Shown piece after piece: positions 16,988 through 26,195 of a stretch of 38,517 bases of DNA. The DNA comes from Desulfobulbaceae bacterium. GTDB taxonomy: Bacteria > Desulfobacterota > Desulfobulbia > Desulfobulbales > Desulfurivibrionaceae. The number at the start of each line of letters is the position of its first letter. Position 1 is the first letter of the stretch. A program made the position numbers and the translations under genes. The notes under the pieces are model-generated. The model had not been told where the DNA came from and did no database searches. It saw only the letters and a list, made by a program, of their open reading frames with translations. Location of the stretch: assembly GCA_003517965.1 (NCBI GenBank), contig DOZO01000039.1, positions 1 to 38,517 of the forward strand, read 5' to 3'.

Positions 16988-17902
16988 TCAAAGGCATTCC
17001 TGGGGATCATTATGGTATCCTGCTGGATTGCGGGGATCCTGATGGATAATGACATCGGCCTGGGGAAAGGCGGCTATGATGGCATTCTCCACCTCATCTG
17101 CCACCCGGTGCGCCTCGGCAAGGGGCAGGGTCTGGTCAAGGTCAAGATGAAACTGGATGAGCATGGTCTGCCCGGACTGCCTGGTGCGCAGATCGTGGAG
17201 ACCGAGCACGTCCGCGTTGGCCAGAACCAGGTCGCAGATGCGCTGGCGGGTTTTTTCCGGTAGTTCATGATCCATAAGAACCTGCATGGCCTCCTGACCA
17301 ATCTGCCAGGCGCTGTAAAGGATGTAGCAGGCAATGGCGAGAGCGCCCAGCGGGTCCAGCATGGGCCAGCCAGAAGCGGCAAAAAACAGGGCAGCGATGG
17401 TGGCCGAGTTGGTGAGCAGGTCGGTTTTGTAATGCAGGGCATCGGCGCGGATGGCGGCAGAATTGGTCTTTTTTATGACATAGCCCTGAAAGGCCAGGAG
17501 CAGCAGGGTAGCACAAATGGCAAAGACCATGACCCAGAGGCCGACACTGACCTCTTGCAGGGGTTGCGGGTGGTACAATCGTTCGACCGCGTGGATGAGT
17601 AGAAAAATAGCCGACCCGGCAATAAAACAGGCCTGACCGAGCCCAGCCAGGGACTCTGCTTTGCCATGGCCGAACTGGTGATCCCGGTCTGCGGATTTAA
17701 GCGAATAGCGCACAGCCAGCAGATTGATCAACGAGGCGACCGCATCCATGAGCGAATCCACCAGAGAGGCCATAACGCTCATGGAGCCGGTCATGAACCA
17801 GGCTACGCCCTTGACGGTGATAAGCAGAACCGCCGTGGCGGTGGAGGCATAGGTCGCCAGCTTGAGCAGGTTGGCGGTATCGCGGAGCATCTCCGTTCTC
17901 AT
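16988..17902 (-). CDS. Cation diffusion facilitator, FieF/YiiP-like Zn/Fe exporter
   Basis: 304 aa, the usual CDF length. Six TM helices at the N-terminal side are followed by a cytoplasmic dimerisation domain. The transport site is conserved as in FieF: D49 and D53 in SLVDSLMDAVAS, and H157 and D161 in DALHYKTD. The FGHGKAESLAGL loop (H75 and H79 nearby) is also FieF-like. It exports divalent metal by proton antiport across the inner membrane. The start overlaps the stop of the MscS-type gene (ATGA), so the two are translationally coupled. No metal regulator is adjacent. Confidence 0.94.
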   Translation of the reverse strand: MRTEMLRDTANLLKLATYASTATAVLLITVKGVAWFMTGSMSVMASLVDSLMDAVASLINLLAVRYSLKSADRDHQFGHGKAESLAGLGQACFIAGSAIFLLIHAVERLYHPQPLQEVSVGLWVMVFAICATLLLLAFQGYVIKKTNSAAIRADALHYKTDLLTNSATIAALFFAASGWPMLDPLGALAIACYILYSAWQIGQEAMQVLMDHELPEKTRQRICDLVLANADVLGLHDLRTRQSGQTMLIQFHLDLDQTLPLAEAHRVADEVENAIIAAFPQADVIIHQDPRNPAGYHNDPQECL

Positions 17903-18732
17903 GAAAGGTTTTGCGCTTTGTTAATGGTGATCACCCTGTGCGGGAAGGGGATGCTGATTTCGGCTCTGCCAAGCGCTTGATATACCGCGAGATTCACGGT
18001 ATGCATGGTTTCGATGTATTTTCGGGTTGGCGCCCAGTACCGGTAGCCTATAGCTACAGAAGAATCCCGAAAATCTTCAATACCGATCTGTGGCACAGGC
18101 TCGCTTTTCAACTGGGTAAAGCCGGAGAGAGTCTGACTGATAACCGTGATGGCCTGGGCTGGATCGTCGTCATAGCTGATGCCCACCGAGCTTTCCACAA
18201 TGCGGTATCCACCTGAATTATGCAGGATCTCCCCGACAATATGCTTGTTGGGCACGGTGATTTTTACCCCGTCCTCGGTGAGCAGGATGGTGTGCGCCAG
18301 GGTAATTGTATCCACTACCCCGAATACCCCGGCCACCGTGATTGTATCACCAACAATAAAGGTGCGGCCCAGGATTATGGCCAGTCCTGCCCCGTAGTTT
18401 GAGAGTGGCCCCTGGAGAGCATAGGTGGCGCCAAAGGCCGCCGCGCCGATAGCCGCGATAAACGGGGCGATGGTGATCCCGAACTTGCTTAAGGCAATAA
18501 GCACCGCAAAGGCGATCACCACGATCTTGGTAAGGGAGGAGAGAAAATGGGTCAGGGTGACATCGACGCCCTTTTTTTCACAAAGTTTGCTCACAGCGGT
18601 GGCCACCCAGTTGCCAAGCAGCATCCCGGCAATGAGGATGATGATGGCCCCAACCACCTGAAAACTGTAGTCCACCATAAAGTCGATGGCCTTGTTGGCG
18701 ATAGTATTTAGCGATGCAAGCTGCTGATCCAT
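17899..18732 (-). CDS. Small-conductance mechanosensitive channel (MscS family)
   Basis: 277 aa from ATG 18732, with GGAGAGG about 9 nt upstream; an in-frame TTG at 18750 overlaps that RBS and was rejected. Three N-terminal TM helices, with the pore-lining TM3 rich in Gly/Ala (FIAAIGAAAFGATYALQGPL), then the beta domain (FIVGDTITVAGVFGVV, then TEDGVKITVPNKHIVGEIL) and a C-terminal alpha/beta domain ending in PFPHRVI. Size and layout match E. coli MscS (286 aa). It relieves turgor on hypo-osmotic shock. It is coupled to the downstream cation exporter and follows a small gene and the RND pump on the same strand. Confidence 0.95.
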   Translation of the reverse strand: MDQQLASLNTIANKAIDFMVDYSFQVVGAIIILIAGMLLGNWVATAVSKLCEKKGVDVTLTHFLSSLTKIVVIAFAVLIALSKFGITIAPFIAAIGAAAFGATYALQGPLSNYGAGLAIILGRTFIVGDTITVAGVFGVVDTITLAHTILLTEDGVKITVPNKHIVGEILHNSGGYRIVESSVGISYDDDPAQAITVISQTLSGFTQLKSEPVPQIGIEDFRDSSVAIGYRYWAPTRKYIETMHTVNLAVYQALGRAEISIPFPHRVITINKAQNLS

Positions 18733-18798
18733 CTCTCGTGTCCTCTCCAAAGTGAAATTCTCATATCATAGCTGGATTGGCGGTTGTTGTCGAGTGAT

Positions 18799-18993
18799 TC
18801 AGCGCCTGTTGCTGTTGCACTGGCAGGTTTGGGAAATGGCAAGGGCAAGGTGATGAAAAAAAAGCAGGGCTTCTGGATCGTTCTGGTTCTGCTGGAGTCG
18901 GGCCTCGTACAGGGCGAAAAGCCGGGTGACCATATGGGGCATTTCTTCCTCAGACATCCCGCCCAGGGTATCCCATAACTCAGAGGTATTCAT
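18799..18993 (-). CDS. Small conserved-looking protein coupled to the RND pump gene
   Basis: 64 aa, acidic in the N-terminal half (LWDTLGGMSEEEMPHMVTRL) and helical throughout, ending QTCQCNSNRR. It starts within the stop codon of the RND pump (ATGA overlap), strong evidence for translation by coupling. No signal peptide or TM segment is seen. I recall similar small proteins after RND pumps in related bacteria but cannot name a family. Possible roles are an accessory or assembly factor of the pump, or an unrelated cytoplasmic helical protein. Confidence 0.72.
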   Translation of the reverse strand: MNTSELWDTLGGMSEEEMPHMVTRLFALYEARLQQNQNDPEALLFFHHLALAISQTCQCNSNRR

Positions 18994-21900
18994 GAAAGCG
19001 CAGTCTCTGGCCCGTCAGAATTGGCTTTCGGTGGGCGGTTCTGGCCGTGGTTGCGGGCCACCAGCATGTAGATGGAAGGCACTACGAAGAGGGTGAACAG
19101 GGTGCCCACGGCCATGCCGCCCACCAGTACCAGGCCGATGGAGTTTCGCGCGGCTGCCCCAGCTCCGCTGACCAGGGTCAGGGGAAAATGCCCTGCTACC
19201 GTGGCGGTGCTGGTCATGAGGATGGGGCGCAGGCGGGTCAGGGAGGCTTCCCGAATGGCGGCCAGCTTGGGCATCCCCTGCTCTTGCAGGGTGTTGGCGA
19301 ACTCGACGATGAGAATGCCGTTTTTCGCCACTAAGCCCACCAGAGTCACCAAGCCCACCTGGGAATAGATGTTGAGGGTGGTGGTCCAGCCGTGAGTCCA
19401 GAAGGGCACATTGGGGTCGGGGATCTTGAGAAAGGTGAAGAGCAAAGCCCCGAACATGGCCAGTGGTACCGAGCCGGCCAGGATGACAAAGGGGTCGCGG
19501 AAGCTGTTGAACTGGGCGGCCAGAACCAGGAAGATCAGCACCACGGCCAGGCCGAAGGCGGGCAGGAATTTGTTGCCCTCGCTGCGCAGTTGGCGCGACT
19601 CGCCGGTGTAGTCAAGCACATAGCCTTTGGGGAGAATTTTGGCGGCCTCGTCCTCCAGATAGCGCAGAGCCTCATCCAGGGGGCGGATCGAAACGCCGCT
19701 GATCTTGACCGCGTTGAGCTGCTGAAAACGATTCAGGGAACGGGGCACCGTGGAATCTTTGATGGTGGCTACGGTGGCAAGCGGCACCAGTTGGCCGTTC
19801 GGCCCGGTGATGTGGATATCTTTAAGCTGCTCCGGGTTGAGACGGTTGGTTCGGGCGATCTGGGGGATGACCTTGTAGCTGCGCCCGGCGATGTCAAAGC
19901 GGTTGACGAAATTGCCGCCCACCATGGCTCCGATATCAGCGCCCACCTGTTCCAGGCTGAGGCCCAGATCCGCCACCTTTTCACGGTCGATAACAAACTC
20001 CGACTGGGGCTGGTCGATCTTCATGTCGATGATGGGCGGGAAGGCGAACATTCCGCTCTGCATGGCCTTCTGCTGGATCTGTTGGGCGAATTTCAGAATC
20101 TGCGGAGTCTCGGCGGTGGAGGCCAGGATAAATTCTACCGGGAACTGGCCGCCTCCGGGAAGTGAAGGGCGCAATACCGGGAAGATCCGGATGCCGGGCA
20201 GGGCCTGGAGCTTCTGTTGCACCTCGGGCATGATCTCAAATACCGAACGTTTGCGCTGATCCCAGGGCTTGGTTACCATGCCGCTGAACCCCGCCGTTGG
20301 CTGGGTGAGCTGAAAGGTAAATTGCGTTTCCGGCATGGAGATAAAGATCTTGTTGGCCGCAGCGGCATAGGCGCTGGTCTGATCCAGGGTGGAGTTAGCC
20401 GCCGCATCTACGATGCCGAAGATGACCCCCTGGTCTTCGTTGGGAGCTAATTCCTTGGCCGACATAATGAACATGGGGATGCTCATCAGGCTGATGACAA
20501 TCCAGACCGTATAGACTGCGGGTCGGGCCGCAAGGGTGGCATCCAGCATACGGCCATAGACAGCGCGCAATCGGGTAAAGCCGTGCGCGATCTTTTTCGC
20601 CAGGCCATGTTCTTCGATGTCTGGCTTGAGTAAATGGGCCGACATCATCGGGGATAAGGTCAGGGCCACCACCCCGGAGATGGTCACTGCCCCGGCCAGG
20701 GTGAAGGCGAATTCCCGAAAGAGCGAGCCGGTCAGCCCGCCCTGGAAACCGATGGGGGCGTAGACAGCGGCCAGGGTGATGGTCATGGCGATGATCGGCC
20801 CCACCAGTTCACGGGCGCCTATCAAAGCCGCGTCCAGCTGTGACTTGCCCTGACGGAGGTGACGTTCGATATTTTCCACCACCACGATAGCATCGTCCAC
20901 CACCAACCCTACGGAAAGGACAATGGCCAGCAAGGTGAGCAGGTTGATGGAAAAGCCGAAAACCTGCATCAGAAAAAGGCCGCCAATCAGGGACAGGGGG
21001 ATAGCCACCACCGGGATCAACACCGAGCGGAAGGAGCCGAGGAAGAGGAAGATGACTACCATTACGATCAGCAGCGTATCGCCCAGGGTCTTCATTACCT
21101 CGTTGATGGCGTTATCGATGTAGGCCGTGGCATCATAGGCGATGCGCCCTTTAAGTCCGGTGGGCAGATCCTTTTGGATGTTGGCCATTTCGGTGCGGAC
21201 CAGCTTGATCATGTCCAGGGAATTGGCGTTGGGCAAAGGCCAGATTCCCATGAAAGTAGCGGTCTGGCCTGAGAAACGCACCTCGTTGTCGTAATCCTCG
21301 GCCCCCAGAACCACCTCAGCTATATCAGTCAGACGAATGGCGGCCCCTCTCTCTTCCCGAATTACCAGCCTTTTGAATTCTTCCACCGAACGCAGATCGG
21401 TGTTGGCGGTGAGGTTTACCTGAATGAACGCACCCTTGGTCTGTCCCAGAGCGGCCAGATAATTATTGGCGGCCAGGGCTTTGCGAACCTGGGCCGGGCT
21501 GACGTTGTAGGCGGCCATGCGTTCGGGCTTGAGCCAGATGCGCATGGCAAAGGTGCGGCCCCCGCGGATGTCGGCGCGCTGTACGCCTGCGATGGCGGAA
21601 AGGCGGGGCTGTACCACCCTGGTCAGATAATCGGTTATCTCGTTCTGGGTAAGAACATCGGAGGTGAAACTGAGATAGGCTGCGGCAAACTTGCTGTCTG
21701 CCGACTCGATATTGATCACCGGCACCTCGGCTTCGGGCGGTAGATCCCGGCGAACCTGATCTACCTTGGAACTGATCTCGGCCAGGGCCTTGGTGGCATC
21801 GTAGTTGAGTTTTAAGAGGACGGTGATGGTGGAGACACCCTGGGCGCTCTGGGACTGGAGATAATCAATGCCGTCAGCTGCGGCAATGGCCCGTTCCAGC

Positions 21901-22097
21901 GGGGTGGTAATGAAGCCCCGCACCAGTTCGGCATTAGCTCCGACATAGACGGTGGTTACGGTTACCGCCGCGTTTTCGCTCCGGGGAAACTGGCGGACAT
22001 TGAGATTGCGCAGAGCCTGCAAGCCGGCAATGATGATGAGCAGGCTGATCACCAGGGCAAGCACGGGACGGCGAATAAAGAGATCGGTGAATTTCAT
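18990..22097 (-). CDS. RND multidrug efflux pump, HAE1 family inner-membrane subunit
   Basis: 1035 aa, standard for AcrB/MdtB/MexF-type pumps. The N-terminus MKFTDLFIRRPVLALVISLL is typical; two large periplasmic loops and 12 TM helices are arranged as expected. TM4 carries the proton-relay aspartates in GLVVDDAIVVVENIERHL. The C-terminal half repeats the porter fold. It exports amphiphilic compounds by proton antiport, working with the adaptor encoded 18 nt upstream. No TolC-like outer-membrane gene is in the window, so it must borrow one. Substrate range cannot be deduced from sequence alone. Confidence 0.96.
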   Translation of the reverse strand: MKFTDLFIRRPVLALVISLLIIIAGLQALRNLNVRQFPRSENAAVTVTTVYVGANAELVRGFITTPLERAIAAADGIDYLQSQSAQGVSTITVLLKLNYDATKALAEISSKVDQVRRDLPPEAEVPVINIESADSKFAAAYLSFTSDVLTQNEITDYLTRVVQPRLSAIAGVQRADIRGGRTFAMRIWLKPERMAAYNVSPAQVRKALAANNYLAALGQTKGAFIQVNLTANTDLRSVEEFKRLVIREERGAAIRLTDIAEVVLGAEDYDNEVRFSGQTATFMGIWPLPNANSLDMIKLVRTEMANIQKDLPTGLKGRIAYDATAYIDNAINEVMKTLGDTLLIVMVVIFLFLGSFRSVLIPVVAIPLSLIGGLFLMQVFGFSINLLTLLAIVLSVGLVVDDAIVVVENIERHLRQGKSQLDAALIGARELVGPIIAMTITLAAVYAPIGFQGGLTGSLFREFAFTLAGAVTISGVVALTLSPMMSAHLLKPDIEEHGLAKKIAHGFTRLRAVYGRMLDATLAARPAVYTVWIVISLMSIPMFIMSAKELAPNEDQGVIFGIVDAAANSTLDQTSAYAAAANKIFISMPETQFTFQLTQPTAGFSGMVTKPWDQRKRSVFEIMPEVQQKLQALPGIRIFPVLRPSLPGGGQFPVEFILASTAETPQILKFAQQIQQKAMQSGMFAFPPIIDMKIDQPQSEFVIDREKVADLGLSLEQVGADIGAMVGGNFVNRFDIAGRSYKVIPQIARTNRLNPEQLKDIHITGPNGQLVPLATVATIKDSTVPRSLNRFQQLNAVKISGVSIRPLDEALRYLEDEAAKILPKGYVLDYTGESRQLRSEGNKFLPAFGLAVVLIFLVLAAQFNSFRDPFVILAGSVPLAMFGALLFTFLKIPDPNVPFWTHGWTTTLNIYSQVGLVTLVGLVAKNGILIVEFANTLQEQGMPKLAAIREASLTRLRPILMTSTATVAGHFPLTLVSGAGAAARNSIGLVLVGGMAVGTLFTLFVVPSIYMLVARNHGQNRPPKANSDGPETALS

Positions 22098-22115
22098 GGT
22101 TTTTGACTCAGCGGC

Positions 22116-23246
22116 TCAACTGTTGTCTGGCTTGGGATTAAGGCTGAATTTCGGGTTCAGGGCGTTGTCCACCACCACTGACTGGCCGTTGCGCAGCTTG
22201 AATACCCCGGAGCTGACCACCGTGGCCCCCGCTTCAAGGCCCGAGGCAATGGCGACGAAATCGCCACGCCTTTCCCCAAGGCGGACGAACTGCTGGCGCA
22301 CCGCCAGGTCGGGTTTGCCGGTTTTTTCATTCTTCTTTTCTTCAACCACAAAAACCGAATCGCCATAGGGGGCTGGCAGCACGGCGGTGGCCGGGATAGC
22401 CAGTACCTGGTTTTTGCCAGGCAGCACCACGGCCACGCTGGCGAACATGCCGGGGTGCAGACGTTCTTCCTTGTTCGCCGCTGTGGCTTGTACTCGAACG
22501 TTGCGGGTAGCGTTGTCAGCCTGCGGATTGAGGGCGGTGATCTTGCCGGGCATGGTTTGGCCGGGCAGGGCATCGGAGGTTATCCGCACTGAAAACCCTG
22601 ACCGGACGCGGGACAGCTCCTGTTGGGGCAGCATGAAATTAACAAAAATAGGGTTCAGGGCTTGAAGGGAAACAATGGCTTCTCCTTCCTTAAGGATCTG
22701 GCCCAGATTGACCAGGCGGATACCAAGACGGCCGGAGAATGGGGCCCGAATGGTTTTTTTGGCGATGGTGGCCTTGATTTCGTGGGTCTGGGCCACCGCC
22801 TGCTTGTATTTAGCCTCGCCATCATCGTAAGCTGCCTGGGACACGGCGTTCGTTTCGAGAAGCAGGCGGAGACGTGCGAAATTACTCTTGGTGAGCGCGG
22901 CTTGCGCTTCAGCTGCCTGAAGCTGGGCTTCCTCAGAAGAAGTGTCCTGCTGGAGAAGAATGCTGCCCGCTTGCACCTGGGCCCCTGGGGTAAAAGAGAT
23001 ATTCGCCACCTTGCCAGGCAGCTCGGCGGCGACAGTCACTCCCTGCACCGCCTCCAGCGAGCCCACGGCAGGCACGGTGATTTCCCAGGACGCCGGGTGG
23101 GCCAGTACCGTGGTTACTGTTTCGGGCGGCGGGGCAAAGCTGCCTTTTGCGCCTACCATCTTGAAGATCTGCAGGCCTTTGATGCCGGCGAGGATGCTGA
23201 TCACCAGCAACAGGCCAAGGAGGGAGAGCAGGATACGTTTTTTCAT
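22116..23246 (-). CDS. RND efflux membrane-fusion (periplasmic adaptor) protein
   Basis: 376 aa with an N-terminal TM anchor or uncleaved signal (about 5-24). The halves of the lipoyl domain (VTVAAELPGKVANISFTPG and TIRAPFSGRLGIRLVNLGQ) flank an alpha-helical hairpin (about 100-150). Beta-barrel and membrane-proximal domains follow. It bridges the pump and an outer-membrane channel. No lipobox cysteine is present. The RBS is weak. It is the first gene of the efflux operon; a long AT-rich palindrome lies about 38 nt upstream and is a probable operator. Confidence 0.95.
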   Translation of the reverse strand: MKKRILLSLLGLLLVISILAGIKGLQIFKMVGAKGSFAPPPETVTTVLAHPASWEITVPAVGSLEAVQGVTVAAELPGKVANISFTPGAQVQAGSILLQQDTSSEEAQLQAAEAQAALTKSNFARLRLLLETNAVSQAAYDDGEAKYKQAVAQTHEIKATIAKKTIRAPFSGRLGIRLVNLGQILKEGEAIVSLQALNPIFVNFMLPQQELSRVRSGFSVRITSDALPGQTMPGKITALNPQADNATRNVRVQATAANKEERLHPGMFASVAVVLPGKNQVLAIPATAVLPAPYGDSVFVVEEKKNEKTGKPDLAVRQQFVRLGERRGDFVAIASGLEAGATVVSSGVFKLRNGQSVVVDNALNPKFSLNPKPDNS

Positions 23247-23283
23247 GGGCGGTATTCTTTAAAGAGGAGGAGAATTAGTCAGC

Positions 23284-23319
23284 AGTCAATAAGTTAAATG
23301 TATATTTGACTTATTGACT
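23284..23319. promoter_or_regulatory. Probable operator palindrome upstream of the RND adaptor gene
   Basis: AGTCAATAAGTTAAAT (23284-23299) and ATTTGACTTATTGACT (23304-23319) form 16-nt arms with one mismatch around a 4-nt centre. No T-run follows on either strand, so a terminator is less likely than a binding site for a dimeric repressor such as a TetR-type protein. No regulator gene is adjacent. Confidence 0.5.
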
Positions 23320-23394
23320 TTGTCGCGTCAAGGTTTTTTTGAATTTTCGTCATTCTCTGGTGCCCCCCTTTCGAGGAAGTATTGCCTATCACGC

Positions 23395-25398
23395 CTATAA
23401 CCACCATAGCAACAGACAGAGGGTCAAAGCCGTATAGAGGAGGTAAATGCCGATCCACCCTTGATGAAGAAAGGCGCGAACGGCAAAGGCGGCTCGAGAT
23501 AAGGTGCGGCAGACTGGATGGATCAACCGATCCAGAACCAGATCCGGGGTATGAGCAGCAAGACTGGCTACGCCGGGGAAGAACCCAATGGCTCGTCCAC
23601 CGGTTATATCGCTCCACAACCCCCAACGGAAAAAACTGACCAGCATCTCCGCAAAAGAAACAGACGTATATTCCATGCGGGTTGTTCCCTCTCGCCAGCC
23701 GCAGCCCCAGGTAGATGGGCGTTTCTCGCGGCATGGCTCCTGGAAGGATTTTTGCCAGAAGAAGAATCCGGCAGAGATAGTCAACAGCAGGAAAGCGCAA
23801 AGGCTTAGCCAATATACCGGGGCTAAAGAATTGATCAATGTGCTGTTCTGGTTCTCGACCAGAGAGACGGTTGCGAATGTGGTGCCCAGCCAGGCGGTAA
23901 TAGCCTGTTGCAATAGAGGGATAATTGTCCAGGGTGCCAGCCCGATTATCAGGCAGCAGAACAATAAAATGCCCATGGGCAGGAGCATGCTGCCTGGCGC
24001 TTCACCAGGCGGCAGCGAAAATTGACGGCGCGTAGTACCCAAAAAGGTGATGCCAAAGACCTTGACAAAACACGCTACGGCCAAGGCACCGGTTATGGCC
24101 AGGGCAGGGACGGCCAGTACTGTCAGGGAGAGCGGAAAAGCCGCGCCTTCGCTCTGGCTGTGCAGCAGACCCAGATAGATTAACCATTCGCTGACAAAGC
24201 CGTTAAGCGGCGGCAGACCGCAAATCGCCACGGCCCCGCCGAGAAAGAAAAAGGCGGTGCGCGGCATTGAGCGCAACAAGCCGCCGTAGCGGTCGATTTC
24301 CCTGGTGCCGGTTGCCTGGATCACCGCGCCGGCCCCGAGAAAGAGCAGGGACTTGAAAAGGCCATGGTTGATTACATGGAGCAAGGCCCCGGCCAGGCCG
24401 AGGACGACCAGGGCGGGGCTGTGGAAGGTCTTTCCCAGCAGGGCGCAGCCCAGGCCAATCAGGATGATGCCGATATTCTCCACGCTGTGATAGGCTAACA
24501 GCCGTTTTATATCATGCTGGGCCAGGGCAAAGACCACCCCCATGATGGCCGAAACCACCCCGAGAACAAGAATGCTCCCACCCCACCAGGCCGGTTGGCC
24601 GGTATAGAATCCTGTCACCCGGACCAGGCCGTAGATCCCCATCTTGATTACCACCCCGCTCATGAGGGCGGAAACATGGCTGGGCGCGGCAGCATGCGCC
24701 CCGGGCAGCCAGATATGCAGGGGCATGACCCCGGCCTTGAGGCCGAAACCGAACAGGGCCAGGAGAAAAATCGCCCCGGCCTGAAACGTGGCGCCGTCGA
24801 GGGTGGAGGCTGGCGGGAAAGCAAAACTGCCGCTGGGGCCAGCCAGAAGAATGAACATGGCAAATAAGGCCAGGGTGCCGGTGTGGGTGACGGTAAGATA
24901 GACATAGGCAGCCCGGCGTGCCTCTTCTTCGTGCTGCTCAGTAAGGATCAGGAGAAAGCTGCCAATGGCCATGACCTCCCAGGCCATGAGAAAGAGCAGG
25001 CCGTTGCGGCAGACCGGCAAAAGGGCAATGGCCGCGCCCAGGATGCCGTAAAAAAGCCGGAGCCTGCCTGCCGCCGCGTCATGCCGGGCTTGGGAGAAGT
25101 AGCCAAGTCCGTAAACAGAGCCCAGCCCAAGGATGAGCAGTGCGGGCAACAGAAAGAGCGCAGCCAGTCCGTCAAGTTCGAGCAGAAAACTGCCGCCGGG
25201 GAGAGCCCAGGCCGCAGCCAGCACGGGGGCGGGGCTTTGCCAGGCTCCGGCCAGCGAGGTGGTAAGACCGAGGGCCACACCGGTCAGCAGGAGGGCAACG
25301 GAGAGGTTTTCGCCACTCTTTGCCCACCGGCCCCAAGCCAGGGCAGGCAGCCCTGAGCAGAAGATCAGGCTAACGGCGGCAAGGTAAAACTCGACCAA
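23395..25398 (-). CDS. HyfB/NuoL-like antiporter subunit 2 of the Ehr-type complex
   Basis: About 667 aa. A TTG start at 25398 is chosen because GGAGG stands 8 nt upstream and the start lies just after the preceding stop. Polytopic, about 14-16 TM helices, Mrp-antiporter/complex I fold. The proton-path residues are E141 in LFLMAWEVM, K221 in GFGLKAGVMPLHIW and K252 in SALMSGVVIK. The C-terminal tail with WGCGW and an RMEYTSVSFAE-like segment is characteristic of HyfB rather than NuoL. It is the last gene of the operon and a paralogue of the subunit encoded at 30833-32818. It should pump protons or sodium coupled to electron transfer in the soluble arm. Confidence 0.9.
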   Translation of the reverse strand: MVEFYLAAVSLIFCSGLPALAWGRWAKSGENLSVALLLTGVALGLTTSLAGAWQSPAPVLAAAWALPGGSFLLELDGLAALFLLPALLILGLGSVYGLGYFSQARHDAAAGRLRLFYGILGAAIALLPVCRNGLLFLMAWEVMAIGSFLLILTEQHEEEARRAAYVYLTVTHTGTLALFAMFILLAGPSGSFAFPPASTLDGATFQAGAIFLLALFGFGLKAGVMPLHIWLPGAHAAAPSHVSALMSGVVIKMGIYGLVRVTGFYTGQPAWWGGSILVLGVVSAIMGVVFALAQHDIKRLLAYHSVENIGIILIGLGCALLGKTFHSPALVVLGLAGALLHVINHGLFKSLLFLGAGAVIQATGTREIDRYGGLLRSMPRTAFFFLGGAVAICGLPPLNGFVSEWLIYLGLLHSQSEGAAFPLSLTVLAVPALAITGALAVACFVKVFGITFLGTTRRQFSLPPGEAPGSMLLPMGILLFCCLIIGLAPWTIIPLLQQAITAWLGTTFATVSLVENQNSTLINSLAPVYWLSLCAFLLLTISAGFFFWQKSFQEPCREKRPSTWGCGWREGTTRMEYTSVSFAEMLVSFFRWGLWSDITGGRAIGFFPGVASLAAHTPDLVLDRLIHPVCRTLSRAAFAVRAFLHQGWIGIYLLYTALTLCLLLWWL

Positions 25399-25412
25399 AG
25401 TCAGTTCCTCCC

Positions 25413-26165
25413 TTATCTTCGGCCAAGCAGGCGCAATAACCCATCCAGAATGGTATAGGGATGCGGCGGACAACCGGGGATATAGAGATCCACCGGCAAC
25501 AGAGGGTCAAGCCCCGGACTCACTTCGCTGCTGTGTAGAAACGGCCCTCCATTGATGGCGCAGGCCCCGGTCGCGACGACTATTTTCGGCGCAGGCATCG
25601 CCTCATAAGTATCCAGCACCGCGCTGCGCATGTTTTCTGTAACCGGCCCGGTCAGTAGAAGGCCGTCCGCATGCCTGGGGGAGGCGACAAACTGGATGCC
25701 GAAGCGGCCCAGGTCGAAAACCAGGGTGCCGAGCACGTTGCAATCCGCCTCGCAGCCGTTGCAGCCGCCGGCGGAAACCTGACGCAGCTTGAGGGAGCGG
25801 CCGAAGAGTTTCAGCCGCGCAGGCTCAAGGGGCTGGGCCAGGGGATATTCCCCGCCGTTGTACAGCAGATCCTCTCGCTTGCGGACGGCAAGGCGGTAGT
25901 CGCTGCCAAAGATGATCCGGCCATGGGGGCAGGCCGGACAATCGGCGCAGAACAGGCAGCGGCCCAGATCAAGAGTCAACCTGCCTGCCATCGACTTGCA
26001 AGCCGAAAATGGGCACAGCGTCTCACAATCTCGGTTGCAGTCGGGTGGACATTCCCCGGTAAATTTGGGGAGGCCCCGAAAGCGCGGGGGCAGGATCGGT
26101 TCTTCCTTCGGAAATTTTCCGGTTCTGAACCCTTGACGCCACCGTTCCCGTATCATTTGCAGCAT
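25413..26165 (-). CDS. Ferredoxin-fused small (NuoB/HyfI-like) subunit of the Ehr-type complex
   Basis: 250 aa. The N-terminal 85 residues form a two-cluster ferredoxin-like module: C39, C43, C47 and C51 (C56 nearby), then C70, C73, C76 and C79 followed by proline. Spacing is atypical (Cx3Cx3Cx3CP and Cx2Cx2Cx2CP). The rest is the 20-kDa/hydrogenase small-subunit domain with the proximal cluster ligands C135 and C138 (GGCNGCEAD), C202 (ATGACAINGG) and C232 (IPGCPPHP). In hydrogenase-4 and formate hydrogenlyase the ferredoxin is a separate protein (HyfH/HycF); here it is fused and no separate one is present. AGGA lies about 9 nt before the ATG. It carries electrons between the ferredoxin domain and the large subunit. 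Confidence 0.9.
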   Translation of the reverse strand: MLQMIRERWRQGFRTGKFPKEEPILPPRFRGLPKFTGECPPDCNRDCETLCPFSACKSMAGRLTLDLGRCLFCADCPACPHGRIIFGSDYRLAVRKREDLLYNGGEYPLAQPLEPARLKLFGRSLKLRQVSAGGCNGCEADCNVLGTLVFDLGRFGIQFVASPRHADGLLLTGPVTENMRSAVLDTYEAMPAPKIVVATGACAINGGPFLHSSEVSPGLDPLLPVDLYIPGCPPHPYTILDGLLRLLGRR

Positions 26166-26195
26166 ATTTTTGTTCCTTTAGGGTAACTAACTAAG

